Assembly: GCF_000382385.1 (NCBI RefSeq) | Contig: NZ_KB908326.1 | Location: 60,971 to 124,970 of the forward strand | Reading direction: 5' to 3' | DNA length: 64,000 bases | Source: Segatella maculosa DSM 19339 = JCM 15638 | GTDB taxonomy: Bacteria > Bacteroidota > Bacteroidia > Bacteroidales > Bacteroidaceae | Shown here: positions 26,854-36,647 of the stretch, piece by piece | Position numbering within the stretch: the first letter of the stretch is position 1 | How the letters are laid out: every line of letters starts with the position of its first letter | Program-made: the position numbers and the translations under genes | Notes under the pieces: generated by a model | What the model was told of the DNA's origin: nothing | Databases searched by the model: none | The model's input: only the letters and a program-made list of their open reading frames with translations

Positions 26854-27600
26854 ATGATAAAGAAGATTTTGATTTCTCAACCAAAACCAGCCAGTGACAA
26901 GTCACCTTACTATGACATTGCGCGGGAATATGGCACGGAAATGGTGTTCAGACCATTCTTTAAGGTTGAAGGAATCTCCTCTAAAGAATTCAGACAGCAG
27001 AAGATTAGCCTGCTTGATCACACGGCAGTGGTGTTCACTTCGCGTCATGCTATCGACAATTATTTCAAATTAGCCAAGGAATTACGCATCACTATACCCG
27101 AAGATATGAAGTATTTCTGCCTCATAGAGACTGTTGCTCTCTACATACAGAAGTATGTTCAGTATCGCAAACGCAAGGTCTTTTTCGGCACAAATGGTAA
27201 GATTGACGGGCTGATACCCCTGATGTTGAAGCACAAGAACGAGAAATATCTCGTGCCATTGAGCAGTGTTCACAACGATGACATCAAGAACATGCTCGAC
27301 AATAAGAAGCTGAAACACAGCGAATGTGTGATGTATAGCACGGTAAGTAATGACTTCTCGGCCGCAGAAAAGGCCGCTTTCGACTACGATATGATGGTGT
27401 TCTTCAGCCCGACGGGCGTTAAAGCACTCAAAAAGAACTTCCCTGATTTCGAACAAGGCGACATCAAGATTGCTGCATTCGGGCCTGCGACGGCCAAAGA
27501 GGTGGAAGCGCAAGGCTTGCACATCGACCTTGTGGCGCCAAGTAAGGAATATCCCTCGATGACGGCGGCCTTGAAGGCTTATTTGGAAGCGCAAGAATAA
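26854..27600 (+). CDS. hemD: uroporphyrinogen-III synthase
   Basis: 248 residues, two-domain HemD fold. KKILISQPKPASDKSPYYDI at the N terminus, VVFTSRHAIDNYFKLA in the first half, and MVFFSPTGVKALKKNFPDF plus IAAFGPATAKEVEAQGLHI in the second match the family. It closes hydroxymethylbilane to uroporphyrinogen III in tetrapyrrole synthesis. The family is poorly conserved, but the position in the DUF4271-hemD-rnpA-yidD cluster supports the call. Confidence 0.9.
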   Translation: MIKKILISQPKPASDKSPYYDIAREYGTEMVFRPFFKVEGISSKEFRQQKISLLDHTAVVFTSRHAIDNYFKLAKELRITIPEDMKYFCLIETVALYIQKYVQYRKRKVFFGTNGKIDGLIPLMLKHKNEKYLVPLSSVHNDDIKNMLDNKKLKHSECVMYSTVSNDFSAAEKAAFDYDMMVFFSPTGVKALKKNFPDFEQGDIKIAAFGPATAKEVEAQGLHIDLVAPSKEYPSMTAALKAYLEAQE

Positions 27601-27618
27601 AAGCCTAACAGGTGGGAT

Positions 27619-28020
27619 ATGGTCACGATTCACTCGGAAAGACTGCCCAAAGAGGAGCGCGTCAGTAGCAAAAAGACCATTGACAAGCTCTTTAATGGTG
27701 GAAAAAGCCACTCCATGTCAGCCTTTCCGTTACGCGTGGTCTATATGCTAATGACGGAAGATGGCCCACAACGGCTTCCCAAGACGCAATTACTGGTCAG
27801 TGTGCCTAAGAAATGCTTCAAACAAGCCGTTAAACGCAATCGCGTAAAGCGTCAGATAAGGGAGGCATATCGCCGAAATCGCCGGTTCGTGGCCGACAAA
27901 ATGGAAGACGGAAAAAGCATGGTAATGGCCTTCATCTGGCTTGATGACAAGCTCCAATCGTCGGAAATCGTCACCCGAAAGGTTGTCAATCTGTTACAAC
28001 GCATAGGTGAAAAGCTATGA
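27619..28020 (+). CDS. rnpA: ribonuclease P protein component
   Basis: 133 residues, strongly basic. The start [20 protein letters not shown] and the RNR signature [17 protein letters not shown] are diagnostic. It binds the catalytic RNA and helps cleave the 5' leader of pre-tRNAs. Its stop overlaps the start of yidD by 4 bp. The rpmH gene that often precedes rnpA in other phyla is absent, as is common in Bacteroidetes. Confidence 0.95.
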   Translation: MVTIHSERLPKEERVSSKKTIDKLFNGGKSHSMSAFPLRVVYMLMTEDGPQRLPKTQLLVSVPKKCFKQAVKRNRVKRQIREAYRRNRRFVADKMEDGKSMVMAFIWLDDKLQSSEIVTRKVVNLLQRIGEKL

Positions 28021-28268
28021 ACATAGCTAAAATGATATGGCAAGGTGCAATGAAACTCCTCGTATGGATGTTGCTGTTGCCCGTTTGGTTCTACCAACAT
28101 GTTATCTCACCCCTCACACCTCCGTCGTGCAGGTTCACGCCAACGTGCTCCGAATACGCCCGACAAGCACTGCTGAAGCACGGCCCTTTCAAGGGATTGG
28201 CATTGGCCGTGTGGCGCATTCTGAGGTGCAATCCATGGGGCGGAAGCGGTTATGACCCCGTGCCATAA
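28017..28268 (+). CDS. yidD: membrane protein insertion efficiency factor
   Basis: 83 residues. The conserved core [20 protein letters not shown] with [11 protein letters not shown] and the C-terminal [14 protein letters not shown] define YidD. It is a small membrane-associated protein that aids YidC-dependent insertion. The 4-bp overlap with rnpA gives translational coupling; yidC itself is not in the window. Confidence 0.95.
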   Translation: MNIAKMIWQGAMKLLVWMLLLPVWFYQHVISPLTPPSCRFTPTCSEYARQALLKHGPFKGLALAVWRILRCNPWGGSGYDPVP

Positions 28269-28356
28269 GCACTGTGAGCGGCCCCCGACACGCATATAAA
28301 TAAACAATGTGGGAGGGATTGGAAAGCAACTTCCCGCGTTTTTAATTGGAAAAAAC

Positions 28357-29658
28357 ATGATAAAGAATTTCGTTGAAGAGCTGAAATGGCGTGGTATGCT
28401 GGCACAAATCATGCCGGGAACGGAAGAGTATCTGCAAAGCCACATGGTTTCGGCTTACTTGGGTACCGACCCAACGGCCGATTCCCTGCACATCGGCCAC
28501 CTTTGCGGCATCATGATGCTGCGCCATTTGCAGCGTTGCGGACACAAACCTTACCTGCTTGTGGGTGGTGCAACAGGCATGATAGGCGACCCTTCGGGTA
28601 AAAGTCAGGAGCGAAACCTGCTGGATTCCGATACATTATACCACAATCAAGAGGCCATCAAGAGGCAGGTTGCAAAGTTTCTTGACTTCGATGGCAGCGA
28701 ATCCAACAAGGCCGAGCTGGTCAATAACTACGATTGGATGAAGGAGTTCACCTTTCTTGACTTTGCAAGAGAGGTGGGCAAGCACATCACCGTCAACTAC
28801 ATGATGGCCAAAGACAGCGTACAAAAGCGCTTGAACGGCGAGGCTCACGACGGACTTTCGTTCACCGAGTTCACTTATCAGCTGCTTCAGGGCTACGATT
28901 TCCTTTATCTCTATCAGCATCATGGCGTGCGTTTGCAGCTCGGAGGCAATGACCAATGGGGCAATATGACCACGGGAACCGAACTGATTCGCCGCACTTT
29001 GAGCAATGAAGCCGAGGCTTTCTGTCTCACCTGTCCGTTGATTACGAAGGCAGATGGGCGGAAATTCGGCAAAACGGAGAGTGGAAACGTGTGGCTCGAC
29101 CGCAATCGAACGACGCCATATGCCTTCTATCAGTTCTGGCTCAACGTCAGTGACGACGATGCCCAACGCTATATCAAGATCTTTACCGACCTTGATAAGG
29201 AGACCATTGAGGCGCTTGTGGCCGATCATCTGCAGGACCCGGGCCGCCGAACACTCCAAAAACGACTCGCAGAAGAGGTCACAACGATGGTTCATTCAAA
29301 GGAAGACCTCGACATGGCCATTGCCGCCAGCAACATACTCTTTGGGAAAGCCACCAAAGAAAGCTTGGAACGGCTCGACGAAGTAACGCTCAACGATGTC
29401 TTCAACGACGTACCTCACTACACCATTGACCACTCCTTGCTGGGTTCACCGGCTGTAGACGTGTTCAATCAGGAGGGAATGGACATCTTCCCCAGCAAGA
29501 GTGAGATGCGAAAACTGGTCAAAGGGGGTGGCGTGAGCCTCAATAAAGAGAAGCTCGATGCCTTCGATCGCCCCGTAACGGCTGCCGACCTCATCGACGA
29601 AAAATATCTCCTTGTGCAGCGAGGTAAGAAGAATTACTATCTTATCACGGTCAAATAA
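28357..29658 (+). CDS. tyrS: tyrosyl-tRNA synthetase
   Basis: 433 residues from the ATG at 28357; the in-frame ATG 48 bp upstream is not followed by conserved sequence. HIGH-type motif [20 protein letters not shown] near residue 45 and KMSKS-type [13 protein letters not shown] near residue 235 are both intact. The C-terminal S4-like RNA-binding domain ends in [13 protein letters not shown]. It charges tRNA-Tyr. A strong terminator follows. Confidence 0.97.
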   Translation: MIKNFVEELKWRGMLAQIMPGTEEYLQSHMVSAYLGTDPTADSLHIGHLCGIMMLRHLQRCGHKPYLLVGGATGMIGDPSGKSQERNLLDSDTLYHNQEAIKRQVAKFLDFDGSESNKAELVNNYDWMKEFTFLDFAREVGKHITVNYMMAKDSVQKRLNGEAHDGLSFTEFTYQLLQGYDFLYLYQHHGVRLQLGGNDQWGNMTTGTELIRRTLSNEAEAFCLTCPLITKADGRKFGKTESGNVWLDRNRTTPYAFYQFWLNVSDDDAQRYIKIFTDLDKETIEALVADHLQDPGRRTLQKRLAEEVTTMVHSKEDLDMAIAASNILFGKATKESLERLDEVTLNDVFNDVPHYTIDHSLLGSPAVDVFNQEGMDIFPSKSEMRKLVKGGGVSLNKEKLDAFDRPVTAADLIDEKYLLVQRGKKNYYLITVK

Positions 29659-29685
29659 GATTTCATTTGTATGACGATAAAAAAG

Positions 29686-29718
29686 TCTGCAGGGCACATT
29701 ACCTTGCAGATTTTTTTA
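29686..29718 (+). terminator. intrinsic terminator after tyrS
   Basis: TCTGCAGGG and CCTTGCAGA (one G-T pair) enclose a 7-nt loop and are followed by seven T. The T-run abuts the -7 element TATCTTTG (29719-29726) of the next gene. Confidence 0.88.
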
Positions 29719-29726
29719 TATCTTTG
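29719..29726 (+). promoter_or_regulatory. -7 element of the DUF4919 gene
   Basis: TATCTTTG, 24 bp before the ATG at 29751, directly after the tyrS terminator. Confidence 0.65.
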
Positions 29727-29750
29727 TCCCATAAACCTGAATTTCACGAC

Positions 29751-30449
29751 ATGAAACGGCCATTTATCACTTCGTTGTTCCTCATTCTCGCCCTCACAAG
29801 CATGGCGCAGGCGTCCAAAAACTATATCACGCCCGACTGGAAACATATCGAACAGCTTTGCACTTCGCGTCCCGACAGCATACGATTGCTGGTAGAAAGG
29901 GTCGCAACCCCAACGCCCGAGCAGCCCCCGACCATGGCGGAATGCGTGCTGGCCTACTGCGGTCAGAGCTATATCAGCCTTGGAAAGGAAACCGTCAACG
30001 AGCAGGAAATGAACAAAGCCCTGCAGAATAAAGAAACAGCCAAAGCCATTCAGCTGGCTGATAAAGTGCTTGCTGTGAATCCGCTCAACCTCTCTGCCCT
30101 GCTTGTCAAAGCCCAATTGTGCCGCGATGGCTGGCCTTTTGCAACAGATACGCCTGTTCCCAAGAACACAGGTTACGGCGCTTTGCTCGTTTTCCAGCGG
30201 CTTCTTGAGGCTATTGCCGCCACGGGTGACGGCTCACATGCGCATCCTTTCGTGGTCACATCAGTGCCCGATGAATATCATTTACTGCGCGAATACCTTG
30301 GAATACAACGTGTCAAGGGGCAAGCATTGGTGGGACATTGCGACATTCTCACGCTTGGTGGGGTGAGCGAACGCTATGATAAGTCCACCATTCACTTCGA
30401 TATCACGCGCGAGATGGAGCTTCTGACGTTGCTTTTCAAGGGAAAGTAA
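29751..30449 (+). CDS. exported DUF4919 family protein
   Basis: 232 residues from the ATG at 29751, which gives a signal peptide (MKRPFITSLFLILALTSMAQA); the longer frame begins upstream of the promoter. The mature protein starts YITPDWKHIEQLC and contains a TPR-like helical pair around KETAKAIQLADKVLAVNPLN. LGGVSERYDKSTIHFDITRE near the end is the conserved DUF4919 tail. Function is unknown. It stands alone between tyrS and tRNA-Gln. Confidence 0.8.
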   Translation: MKRPFITSLFLILALTSMAQASKNYITPDWKHIEQLCTSRPDSIRLLVERVATPTPEQPPTMAECVLAYCGQSYISLGKETVNEQEMNKALQNKETAKAIQLADKVLAVNPLNLSALLVKAQLCRDGWPFATDTPVPKNTGYGALLVFQRLLEAIAATGDGSHAHPFVVTSVPDEYHLLREYLGIQRVKGQALVGHCDILTLGGVSERYDKSTIHFDITREMELLTLLFKGK

Positions 30450-30481
30450 CGGGCAAGGAGCCGCAAAAAGTCGGCCGAAAA

Positions 30482-30513
30482 TTTGGTGATAGGCAAAAAA
30501 ACCACTACCTTTG
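30482..30513 (+). promoter_or_regulatory. tRNA-Gln promoter
   Basis: TTTG (30482-30485), 20 bp, TACCTTTG (30506-30513), 9 bp before the tRNA. Confidence 0.8.
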
Positions 30514-30522
30514 CGCGCAGAT

Positions 30523-30593
30523 TGTCCTATGGTGTAATGGTAGCACTACAGTTTTTGGTTCTGTCAGTGGTGGTTCGAGTCCGCCTGGGACAA
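30523..30593 (+). tRNA. tRNA-Gln (anticodon TTG)
   Basis: Acceptor TGTCCTA pairs with TGGGACA, followed by discriminator A; CCA is not encoded. D arm GTGTAATGGTAGCAC, anticodon stem ACAG/CTGT with a T-T top pair, loop with TTG, and T arm GGTTCGAGTCC. Followed at once by a terminator. Confidence 0.95.
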
Positions 30594-30595
30594 CA

Positions 30596-30637
30596 AAAAG
30601 CGTCGGAAGATTGAGTTTTCAATCGTCCGACGCTTTT
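30596..30637 (+). terminator. intrinsic terminator after tRNA-Gln
   Basis: AAAAGCGTCGGA and TCCGACGCTTTT are perfect 12-bp arms, and an inner GATTGA/TCAATC pair extends the stem. The following 30638-30860 has no gene I can recognise. Confidence 0.92.
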
Positions 30638-30862
30638 CGTTTTCCCCCGCTGTTTGGCCTATATTGATGGCCCATTCAAGCATTCATGAGGAGGAATTGA
30701 CGTTTGATGTTGGCCCACTTGATAAATGATGAGGACAAACAAGAAGGAGGTAAGAGATAAACCGCATCGTGGCTTCGTTGTTTATGCAGCAAATGTGCTA
30801 CTTGCTTCCCTGCCATCATATACCGATTTGCCTTGAATGGCAAACAAATATGTATGGTTAAT

Positions 30863-30894
30863 GGAGCGGACGCACGCTCCGTACGTCCCTACAT
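30863..30894. repeat. single REP arm
   Basis: GGAGCGGACGCACGCTCCGT then ACGTCCCTACA: a right-orientation arm with no partner nearby and several changes in the stem, so probably a decayed module. Confidence 0.8.
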
Positions 30895-30930
30895 ACGTTC
30901 AGGCTGATAATCAATGGCTTACACCTTGTG

Positions 30931-31019
30931 TTTCAATCTCAGCCATATCGCGTGGTAAAATGGCTGAGATTGCGCGGTAAAATGACCCATATTAGCGTGC
31001 AAAATGGCTGAGATTGAAA
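30931..31019. repeat. family 2 palindromic short-unit array
   Basis: Outer arms TTTCAATCTCAGCCAT and ATGGCTGAGATTGAAA are perfect 16-bp inverted repeats. Inside are GCGTGGTAAAATGGCTGAGAT, TGCGCGGTAAAATGACCCAT and ATTAGCGTGCAAAATGG. Almost the same array occurs at 43328. Confidence 0.9.
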
Positions 31020-31040
31020 CGCAACATAGTTGACAGTGGA

Positions 31041-31457
31041 CGAGTAAACAAATTGGCAAGTTGATTGTTCCGCGCAGAACGGACGCACGAGCCGTGCATC
31101 TCTACATACCCACATTGCCCATATTGATGTGTAAAATGATGGATAGGGCGAGCTGCTCGAATGCATGTAGGGACGCACGGCTCGTGCGTCCGCCCACGTT
31201 TTAGTTAACAGTGAACGAGTAAACAAATTGACAAGTTGATTGTTCCGCGCCAAACGGACGCACGAACCGTGCGTCCCTACATACCCACCTTGTCCATATT
31301 GATGTGTAAAATGATGGATAGGGCGAGCTGCTCGAATGCATGTAGGGACGCACGGCTCGTGCGTCCGCCCATGTTTTAGTTGATAATGAACGAGTAAACA
31401 AATTGGCGAGTTGATTGTTCCGCGCAGAACGGACGCACGGGCCGTGTATCTCTGCAT
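31041..31457. repeat. second tandem array of REP/BIME-like modules, 175-bp period
   Basis: The string CGAGTAAACAAATTG begins at 31041, 31216 and 31391, exactly 175 bp apart. Each unit carries a right arm (GGACGCACGA...), the spacer CCATATTGATGTGTAAAATG / GGATAGGGCGAGCTGCTCGA, then a left arm starting TGTAGGGACGCACGG (31166 and 31341). The third unit is partial. Spacer sequence is unrelated to that of the array at 4626, but the period is the same. ORFs on the minus strand here are repeat translations. Region 31458-31571 has no gene. Confidence 0.93.
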
Positions 31458-31604
31458 GTTCCTCTCAACCATTTTGCGCATTTCCATCTTTGGAACATAA
31501 TGCTTATTCCTTTTCTTTCGATTGCAAAGTGGCCCGTTCTCCTTTGCAACTCGGTTGCGAAAAAAAACTTATACCTTTGCCTTTAGAAATCAAAATAAAG
31601 AAAT

Positions 31605-33506
31605 ATGGCACACGAAGCACATAGCCATGAACATGGCGGAGGCGAAATGAACTGGAAACTTATCGTCGTTTCGGCAGTATTCTTAGTGATAGGACTGCTT
31701 CTTGACAATGTTGAGACGTTCGGGTTCATTAATCCTTACCTCGTTCTCCTTATCTATATAGTGGCCTTTATGCCTGTGGGACTGCCCGTGATGCGCGAAG
31801 CTTGGGAGCAAATCGAGCACGAACGCGACTTCTTCAGCGAGTTTATGCTCATGTCGGTGGCTGCCATTGGCGCCTTTTTCTTGGGAGAATACCCCGAAGC
31901 CGTAGCCGTTATGTTGCTCTATTGCGTGGGCGAAGGCCTGCAAGACAGGGCGGTCGACCGTGCACGCGACAGTATCAAGCGGCTCATAGCCTTTCGTCCT
32001 GACTTCGCAAGGCTGGCAGATGGGCGCGAAGAACGGCCTGAAGCGGTGGCCATTGGCAGCGTTATCGAAGTGCGACCCGGTGAGCGTGTGCCCCTCGACG
32101 GCCGCCTTTTAGATGCTCCGGCCGCCTTTAATACGGCCGCTTTGACGGGCGAATCGGTGCCCCGAATGATAGAAACGGGTCACGAAGTTATGGCAGGAAT
32201 GATTGCAACCGACAGCATTGTGCGACTCGAAGTGGTGCGCGAAGCAAGCGAAAGTGCCATCAGTCGCATTCTGAAAATGGTGGAAGAGGCGGCCGAGCGC
32301 AAGTCATCTACCGAGGCATTTATCCACCGTTTCGCCCATGTCTACACGCCTGTGGTGATAACCTTGGCCGTGTTAGTGGTCGTTGTGCCGTGGTTGGCCT
32401 CGCTGTTTTCGGCAACAGACTATGCGTTTTCCATGTGGTTGCAGCGCGCTTTGGTCTTTTTGGTCATCAGTTGTCCGTGTGCTTTGGTCATCAGTGTGCC
32501 CTTGGGCTACTTCGGGGGCATTGGTGTTGCAAGCCGAAAAGGCATTCTTTTCAAAGGAAGTAATGGGCTTGATGCCGTCACAATGCTTGATACGGTGGTG
32601 TTCGACAAGACAGGTACGCTCACAACGGGGGCGTTTCGGGTGGAGCAAACCGTGGGTCTTTCGCCCGAAGACTTGGCTTTTGTGGCCGCCGTTGAGGCCA
32701 AAAGCAGTCACCCGATAGCCCGTGCTGTCGTCGAATTCATGCAGGGAAAGCCGCTTGCAACAGTCGATTCGGCCCATATAGTGAACGTTCCCGGCTACGG
32801 AATGACCTGCGGAACGTGGGCCATTGGGACGCTTCGGCTGATGAAAAAACAGGGAATTGCCTACGATGAGGCCTTGAATGAGGTGGCAGAAACAATCGTT
32901 GCCGTGGCCCATGACGGCCGTTTCGTGGGCTATATTCTGCTGGCCGACACGCCGAAAGCGGGCATTTTTACGCTCCCTCAACGCCTGAAAGCCCAGGGAA
33001 TCAAGTTGATGCAGGTGCTTAGTGGCGACAAACAGGCCCTCATCGACAAGCTGATAGCGGGCTTTCATGGGCATGGTTTCGTGAAAGGTTATGGAGATTT
33101 GCTTCCCGAAGACAAGGTTTCGCATCTTGAAGCATTGAAGAAAGAGGGAAAACGGGTTGCTTTCGTGGGCGACGGCATCAATGATGCGCCTGTATTGGCC
33201 TTGAGTGACGTGGGTTTTGCCATGGGAAACATGGGCGCAGACATGGCAGTTGAGACCGCAGATGTCATCATTCAGACCGACGAACCGGCTAAGGTTGTCG
33301 AGGCAATTGCCATTGGTAGGCGCACACGTCGCATCGTTTTGCAGAACATTGTCTTTGCCATTGGCGTGAAAGTGTTGGTGATGGTGCTCGGAGTCTTAGG
33401 CGTGGCGACCCTTTGGGAGGCTGTCTTTGCCGACAGCGGTGTGGCTTTATTGGCGGTGATGAACAGCATAAGGCCGCTCCATCGGCCCCGATTTGAAGAG
33501 AAATAG
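31605..33506 (+). CDS. heavy-metal P1B-type ATPase, Zn/Cd-type
   Basis: 633 residues. Actuator motif ALTGESVPR, transmembrane metal motif SCPCALVISVPLGYFGGIGV, phosphorylation site FDKTGTLTTG, nucleotide-binding SSHPIARAV and hinge GDGINDAPVLA are all intact. The CPC motif with a following Ser/Val-rich helix points to the ZntA/CadA group exporting Zn, Cd or Pb. The usual N-terminal HMA domain is missing; instead the N terminus is a short His-rich segment MAHEAHSHEHGGG. TACCTTTG at 31572-31579 is a probable -7 element. No metal-responsive regulator is adjacent. Confidence 0.93.
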   Translation: MAHEAHSHEHGGGEMNWKLIVVSAVFLVIGLLLDNVETFGFINPYLVLLIYIVAFMPVGLPVMREAWEQIEHERDFFSEFMLMSVAAIGAFFLGEYPEAVAVMLLYCVGEGLQDRAVDRARDSIKRLIAFRPDFARLADGREERPEAVAIGSVIEVRPGERVPLDGRLLDAPAAFNTAALTGESVPRMIETGHEVMAGMIATDSIVRLEVVREASESAISRILKMVEEAAERKSSTEAFIHRFAHVYTPVVITLAVLVVVVPWLASLFSATDYAFSMWLQRALVFLVISCPCALVISVPLGYFGGIGVASRKGILFKGSNGLDAVTMLDTVVFDKTGTLTTGAFRVEQTVGLSPEDLAFVAAVEAKSSHPIARAVVEFMQGKPLATVDSAHIVNVPGYGMTCGTWAIGTLRLMKKQGIAYDEALNEVAETIVAVAHDGRFVGYILLADTPKAGIFTLPQRLKAQGIKLMQVLSGDKQALIDKLIAGFHGHGFVKGYGDLLPEDKVSHLEALKKEGKRVAFVGDGINDAPVLALSDVGFAMGNMGADMAVETADVIIQTDEPAKVVEAIAIGRRTRRIVLQNIVFAIGVKVLVMVLGVLGVATLWEAVFADSGVALLAVMNSIRPLHRPRFEEK

Positions 33507-33644
33507 CACCGCTTCCCAGCCCTATACCCAAGGAGAGGGAAGCAGAACGCTTTGAAAACAGAACATGAGAATGTTATGATTGGACAATAAACCGGCCCCC
33601 TTTGCCTTGGAAGGGCAGCCGGGTTAGAAACTTTTCTTCTCCTT

Positions 33645-35027
<1,383 letters not shown>

Positions 35028-35078
35028 TTATGGACAAACGAAAGCTTTTTCACAGATTTTTTTAATAAATTTGCGGAT

Positions 35079-35615
35079 ATGAAAATAGGAGTTTTTTGTT
35101 CTGCGAACAACGGAATTGATGCCGAATACTTCAAGAAAACCGAGGATTTGGGGGCTTGGATGGCCCGCAACGGGCATGATGTTGTGTACGGAGGTTGCAA
35201 TTGCGGGCTGATGGAAACCATCGGAAAGGCCGTCCATGAGGGTGGGAGAAAGGCCATAGGTGTCATTCCCCGCGTGGTTGAAAAGGGCGGACGCGTTAGC
35301 AATTCGGTTGATGTGAACATCGCATGTGACAACCTGAGCGACCGCAAAGACCTGATATTGGCTCAGAGCGACGTGCTGATTGCATTGCCAGGTGGCATCG
35401 GTACGCTCGATGAAGTGTTCACTGTGGCAGCCAGCCGCACGATAGGTTATCACGCAAAAACAGTGATTCTCTACAACATGAACGGCTTTTTCGACTCGCT
35501 TATTGGCCTGCTTGACGACCTACAACAGCGTGGAATGATTCGCGGAAAGTGGTCAGATTATATCCAAGTTGCAACTGATTTGGAGGGCATTCAGCGCCTG
35601 ATTGGGCGTTTATAA
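35079..35615 (+). CDS. LOG-family nucleotide phosphoribohydrolase-like protein (TIGR00730)
   Basis: 178 residues from the ATG at 35079, which begins the conserved KIGVFCSANN; the frame extends 52 codons upstream without conserved sequence. It has GGCNCGLMETIGKAV, the double-basic SDRKDLILAQSDVLIALPGG and the signature PGGIGTLDEVF. In plants and some bacteria LOG proteins release free cytokinins from their nucleotides; in most bacteria they probably act on AMP-like nucleotides and the role is unknown. Single gene. Confidence 0.9.
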   Translation: MKIGVFCSANNGIDAEYFKKTEDLGAWMARNGHDVVYGGCNCGLMETIGKAVHEGGRKAIGVIPRVVEKGGRVSNSVDVNIACDNLSDRKDLILAQSDVLIALPGGIGTLDEVFTVAASRTIGYHAKTVILYNMNGFFDSLIGLLDDLQQRGMIRGKWSDYIQVATDLEGIQRLIGRL

Positions 35616-35725
35616 GGGTAAGTCTCCATTGTTTTCAGCTTCAAATGAGAGGCGGTTTTCATTATGATTGGCCAGCATGACGAGCCGTTATGCGATTATT
35701 TTTTTTCGATTTCATAACCTTTTTC

Positions 35726-35757
35726 TTTGTATAAATCAAGAAAAAAACGTATTTTTG
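35726..35757 (+). promoter_or_regulatory. promoter of the small secreted protein gene
   Basis: TTTG (35726-35729), 20 bp, TATTTTTG (35750-35757), with the ATG 32 bp downstream. Confidence 0.7.
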
Positions 35758-35789
35758 TGCTATAATTTAACTTTAATATATCAGAAATT

Positions 35790-36353
35790 ATGAAGAAATT
35801 CTTTATGATGCTCCTTGTGAGTACTTGCCTTACAACCGCATCCTATGCGCAAGTAAAAGTAGAAGAACCCGAATTTGCAGAAGAAACTCTGCTGCTTACT
35901 TCTAACACACAAGGCGTAAAACTCAGTCGGGAAAATGGAACTGTAAAGACCAAGGCCGGCGCAAGCCTTTATCTTACAGGTATAGGAAAAGTAAAATCAC
36001 GCCTTACCCTGCAAGGTACAAAATCAACCAGCCAAGTAAAAGGTTCAACAGAGACGCGTCTTATCGTTAAAGCAATCAATAATGAAACTGATCCGAACTC
36101 GTTTATCAACATATTTAAGTTTGAAATAAAAGGAAAAGAGCGGAGATACCAACTCGCGGAAGCGGGAACACTCTCTAAAACCGAGACAAACAATCTCTCA
36201 AGTGTAGACTATAAGGCCAAGAAATATGGTAAAAGTTCTTATCTTCTTGTGCTTGAAGGACTCACACCAGGCGAATACGGTATTGTTATCGGTGACCCCA
36301 ATCATGAAAATACAAAGAATTCGATGAAAGTTACTACATTTACTGTTGAATAA
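35790..36353 (+). CDS. small secreted protein of unknown function
   Basis: 187 residues with signal peptide MKKFFMMLLVSTCLTTASYAQ. The mature part is mainly predicted beta: repeated Thr/Ser-rich strands, with the central block RLIVKAINNETDPNSFINIF followed by KFEIKGKERRYQLAEAGT and an end YGIVIGDPNHENTKNSM. I have a general memory of similar secreted proteins in Bacteroidetes but cannot name a family. Own promoter and terminator, so a single-gene unit. Its composition is more AT-rich than the neighbouring core genes. Confidence 0.8.
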   Translation: MKKFFMMLLVSTCLTTASYAQVKVEEPEFAEETLLLTSNTQGVKLSRENGTVKTKAGASLYLTGIGKVKSRLTLQGTKSTSQVKGSTETRLIVKAINNETDPNSFINIFKFEIKGKERRYQLAEAGTLSKTETNNLSSVDYKAKKYGKSSYLLVLEGLTPGEYGIVIGDPNHENTKNSMKVTTFTVE

Positions 36354-36375
36354 TCAAAAAGATAATGATATAACC

Positions 36376-36406
36376 ATGCGCCTCCTTTGACGGGAGGCGC
36401 ATTTTC
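36376..36406 (+). terminator. intrinsic terminator
   Basis: ATGCGCCTCC and GGAGGCGCAT are perfect 10-bp arms with a 7-nt loop, followed by TTTC. Confidence 0.9.
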
Positions 36407-36512
36407 TTTGTGTGCAAGTTGGTTGAAAGCATACACATAAAGAGGTGAAAAACCTCTGTCGGCAAGGCTGTTTTTTCGCTTTTTCTTGCCAAAGTAGCCG
36501 GGCAAATGGCTA

Positions 36513-36536
36513 TTTATCTATCGCCCGATAGATAAA
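36513..36536. promoter_or_regulatory. 24-bp palindrome upstream of the superoxide dismutase promoter
   Basis: TTTATCTATCG, CC, CGATAGATAAA: perfect 11-bp arms with a 2-bp spacer. It ends 18 bp before the nearest -7 element (36555) and 28 bp before the second (36565), so a bound dimer would overlap or abut the -33 region. A transcription factor operator is likely; I do not recognise the motif. Confidence 0.65.
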
Positions 36537-36554
36537 ATCGATTGCAGGAAAGGA

Positions 36555-36572
36555 TAACTTTGCCTATCTTTG
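36555..36572 (+). promoter_or_regulatory. two overlapping -7 elements before the superoxide dismutase gene
   Basis: TAACTTTG (36555-36562) and TATCTTTG (36565-36572) both fit TAnnTTTG. The leader to the ATG at 36648 would be about 70 nt. Confidence 0.65.
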
Positions 36573-36647
36573 CAATGTCAATCAAGTCACACAAGGCTGC
36601 AAACGATTGACAGAACAAAGAATATTCACATTAAAAACGAAAACATT

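Noticed and set aside
4626..31457. CRISPR array as explanation of the tandem 175-bp repeats
   Set aside because: The repeated unit is far too long, the spacers between arms are themselves repeated, and there are no cas genes.
30939..31487. 182-codon minus-strand ORF across the second tandem array
   Set aside because: Its sequence is the 175-bp repeat translated two to three times; open frame results from the repeat, not from coding selection.
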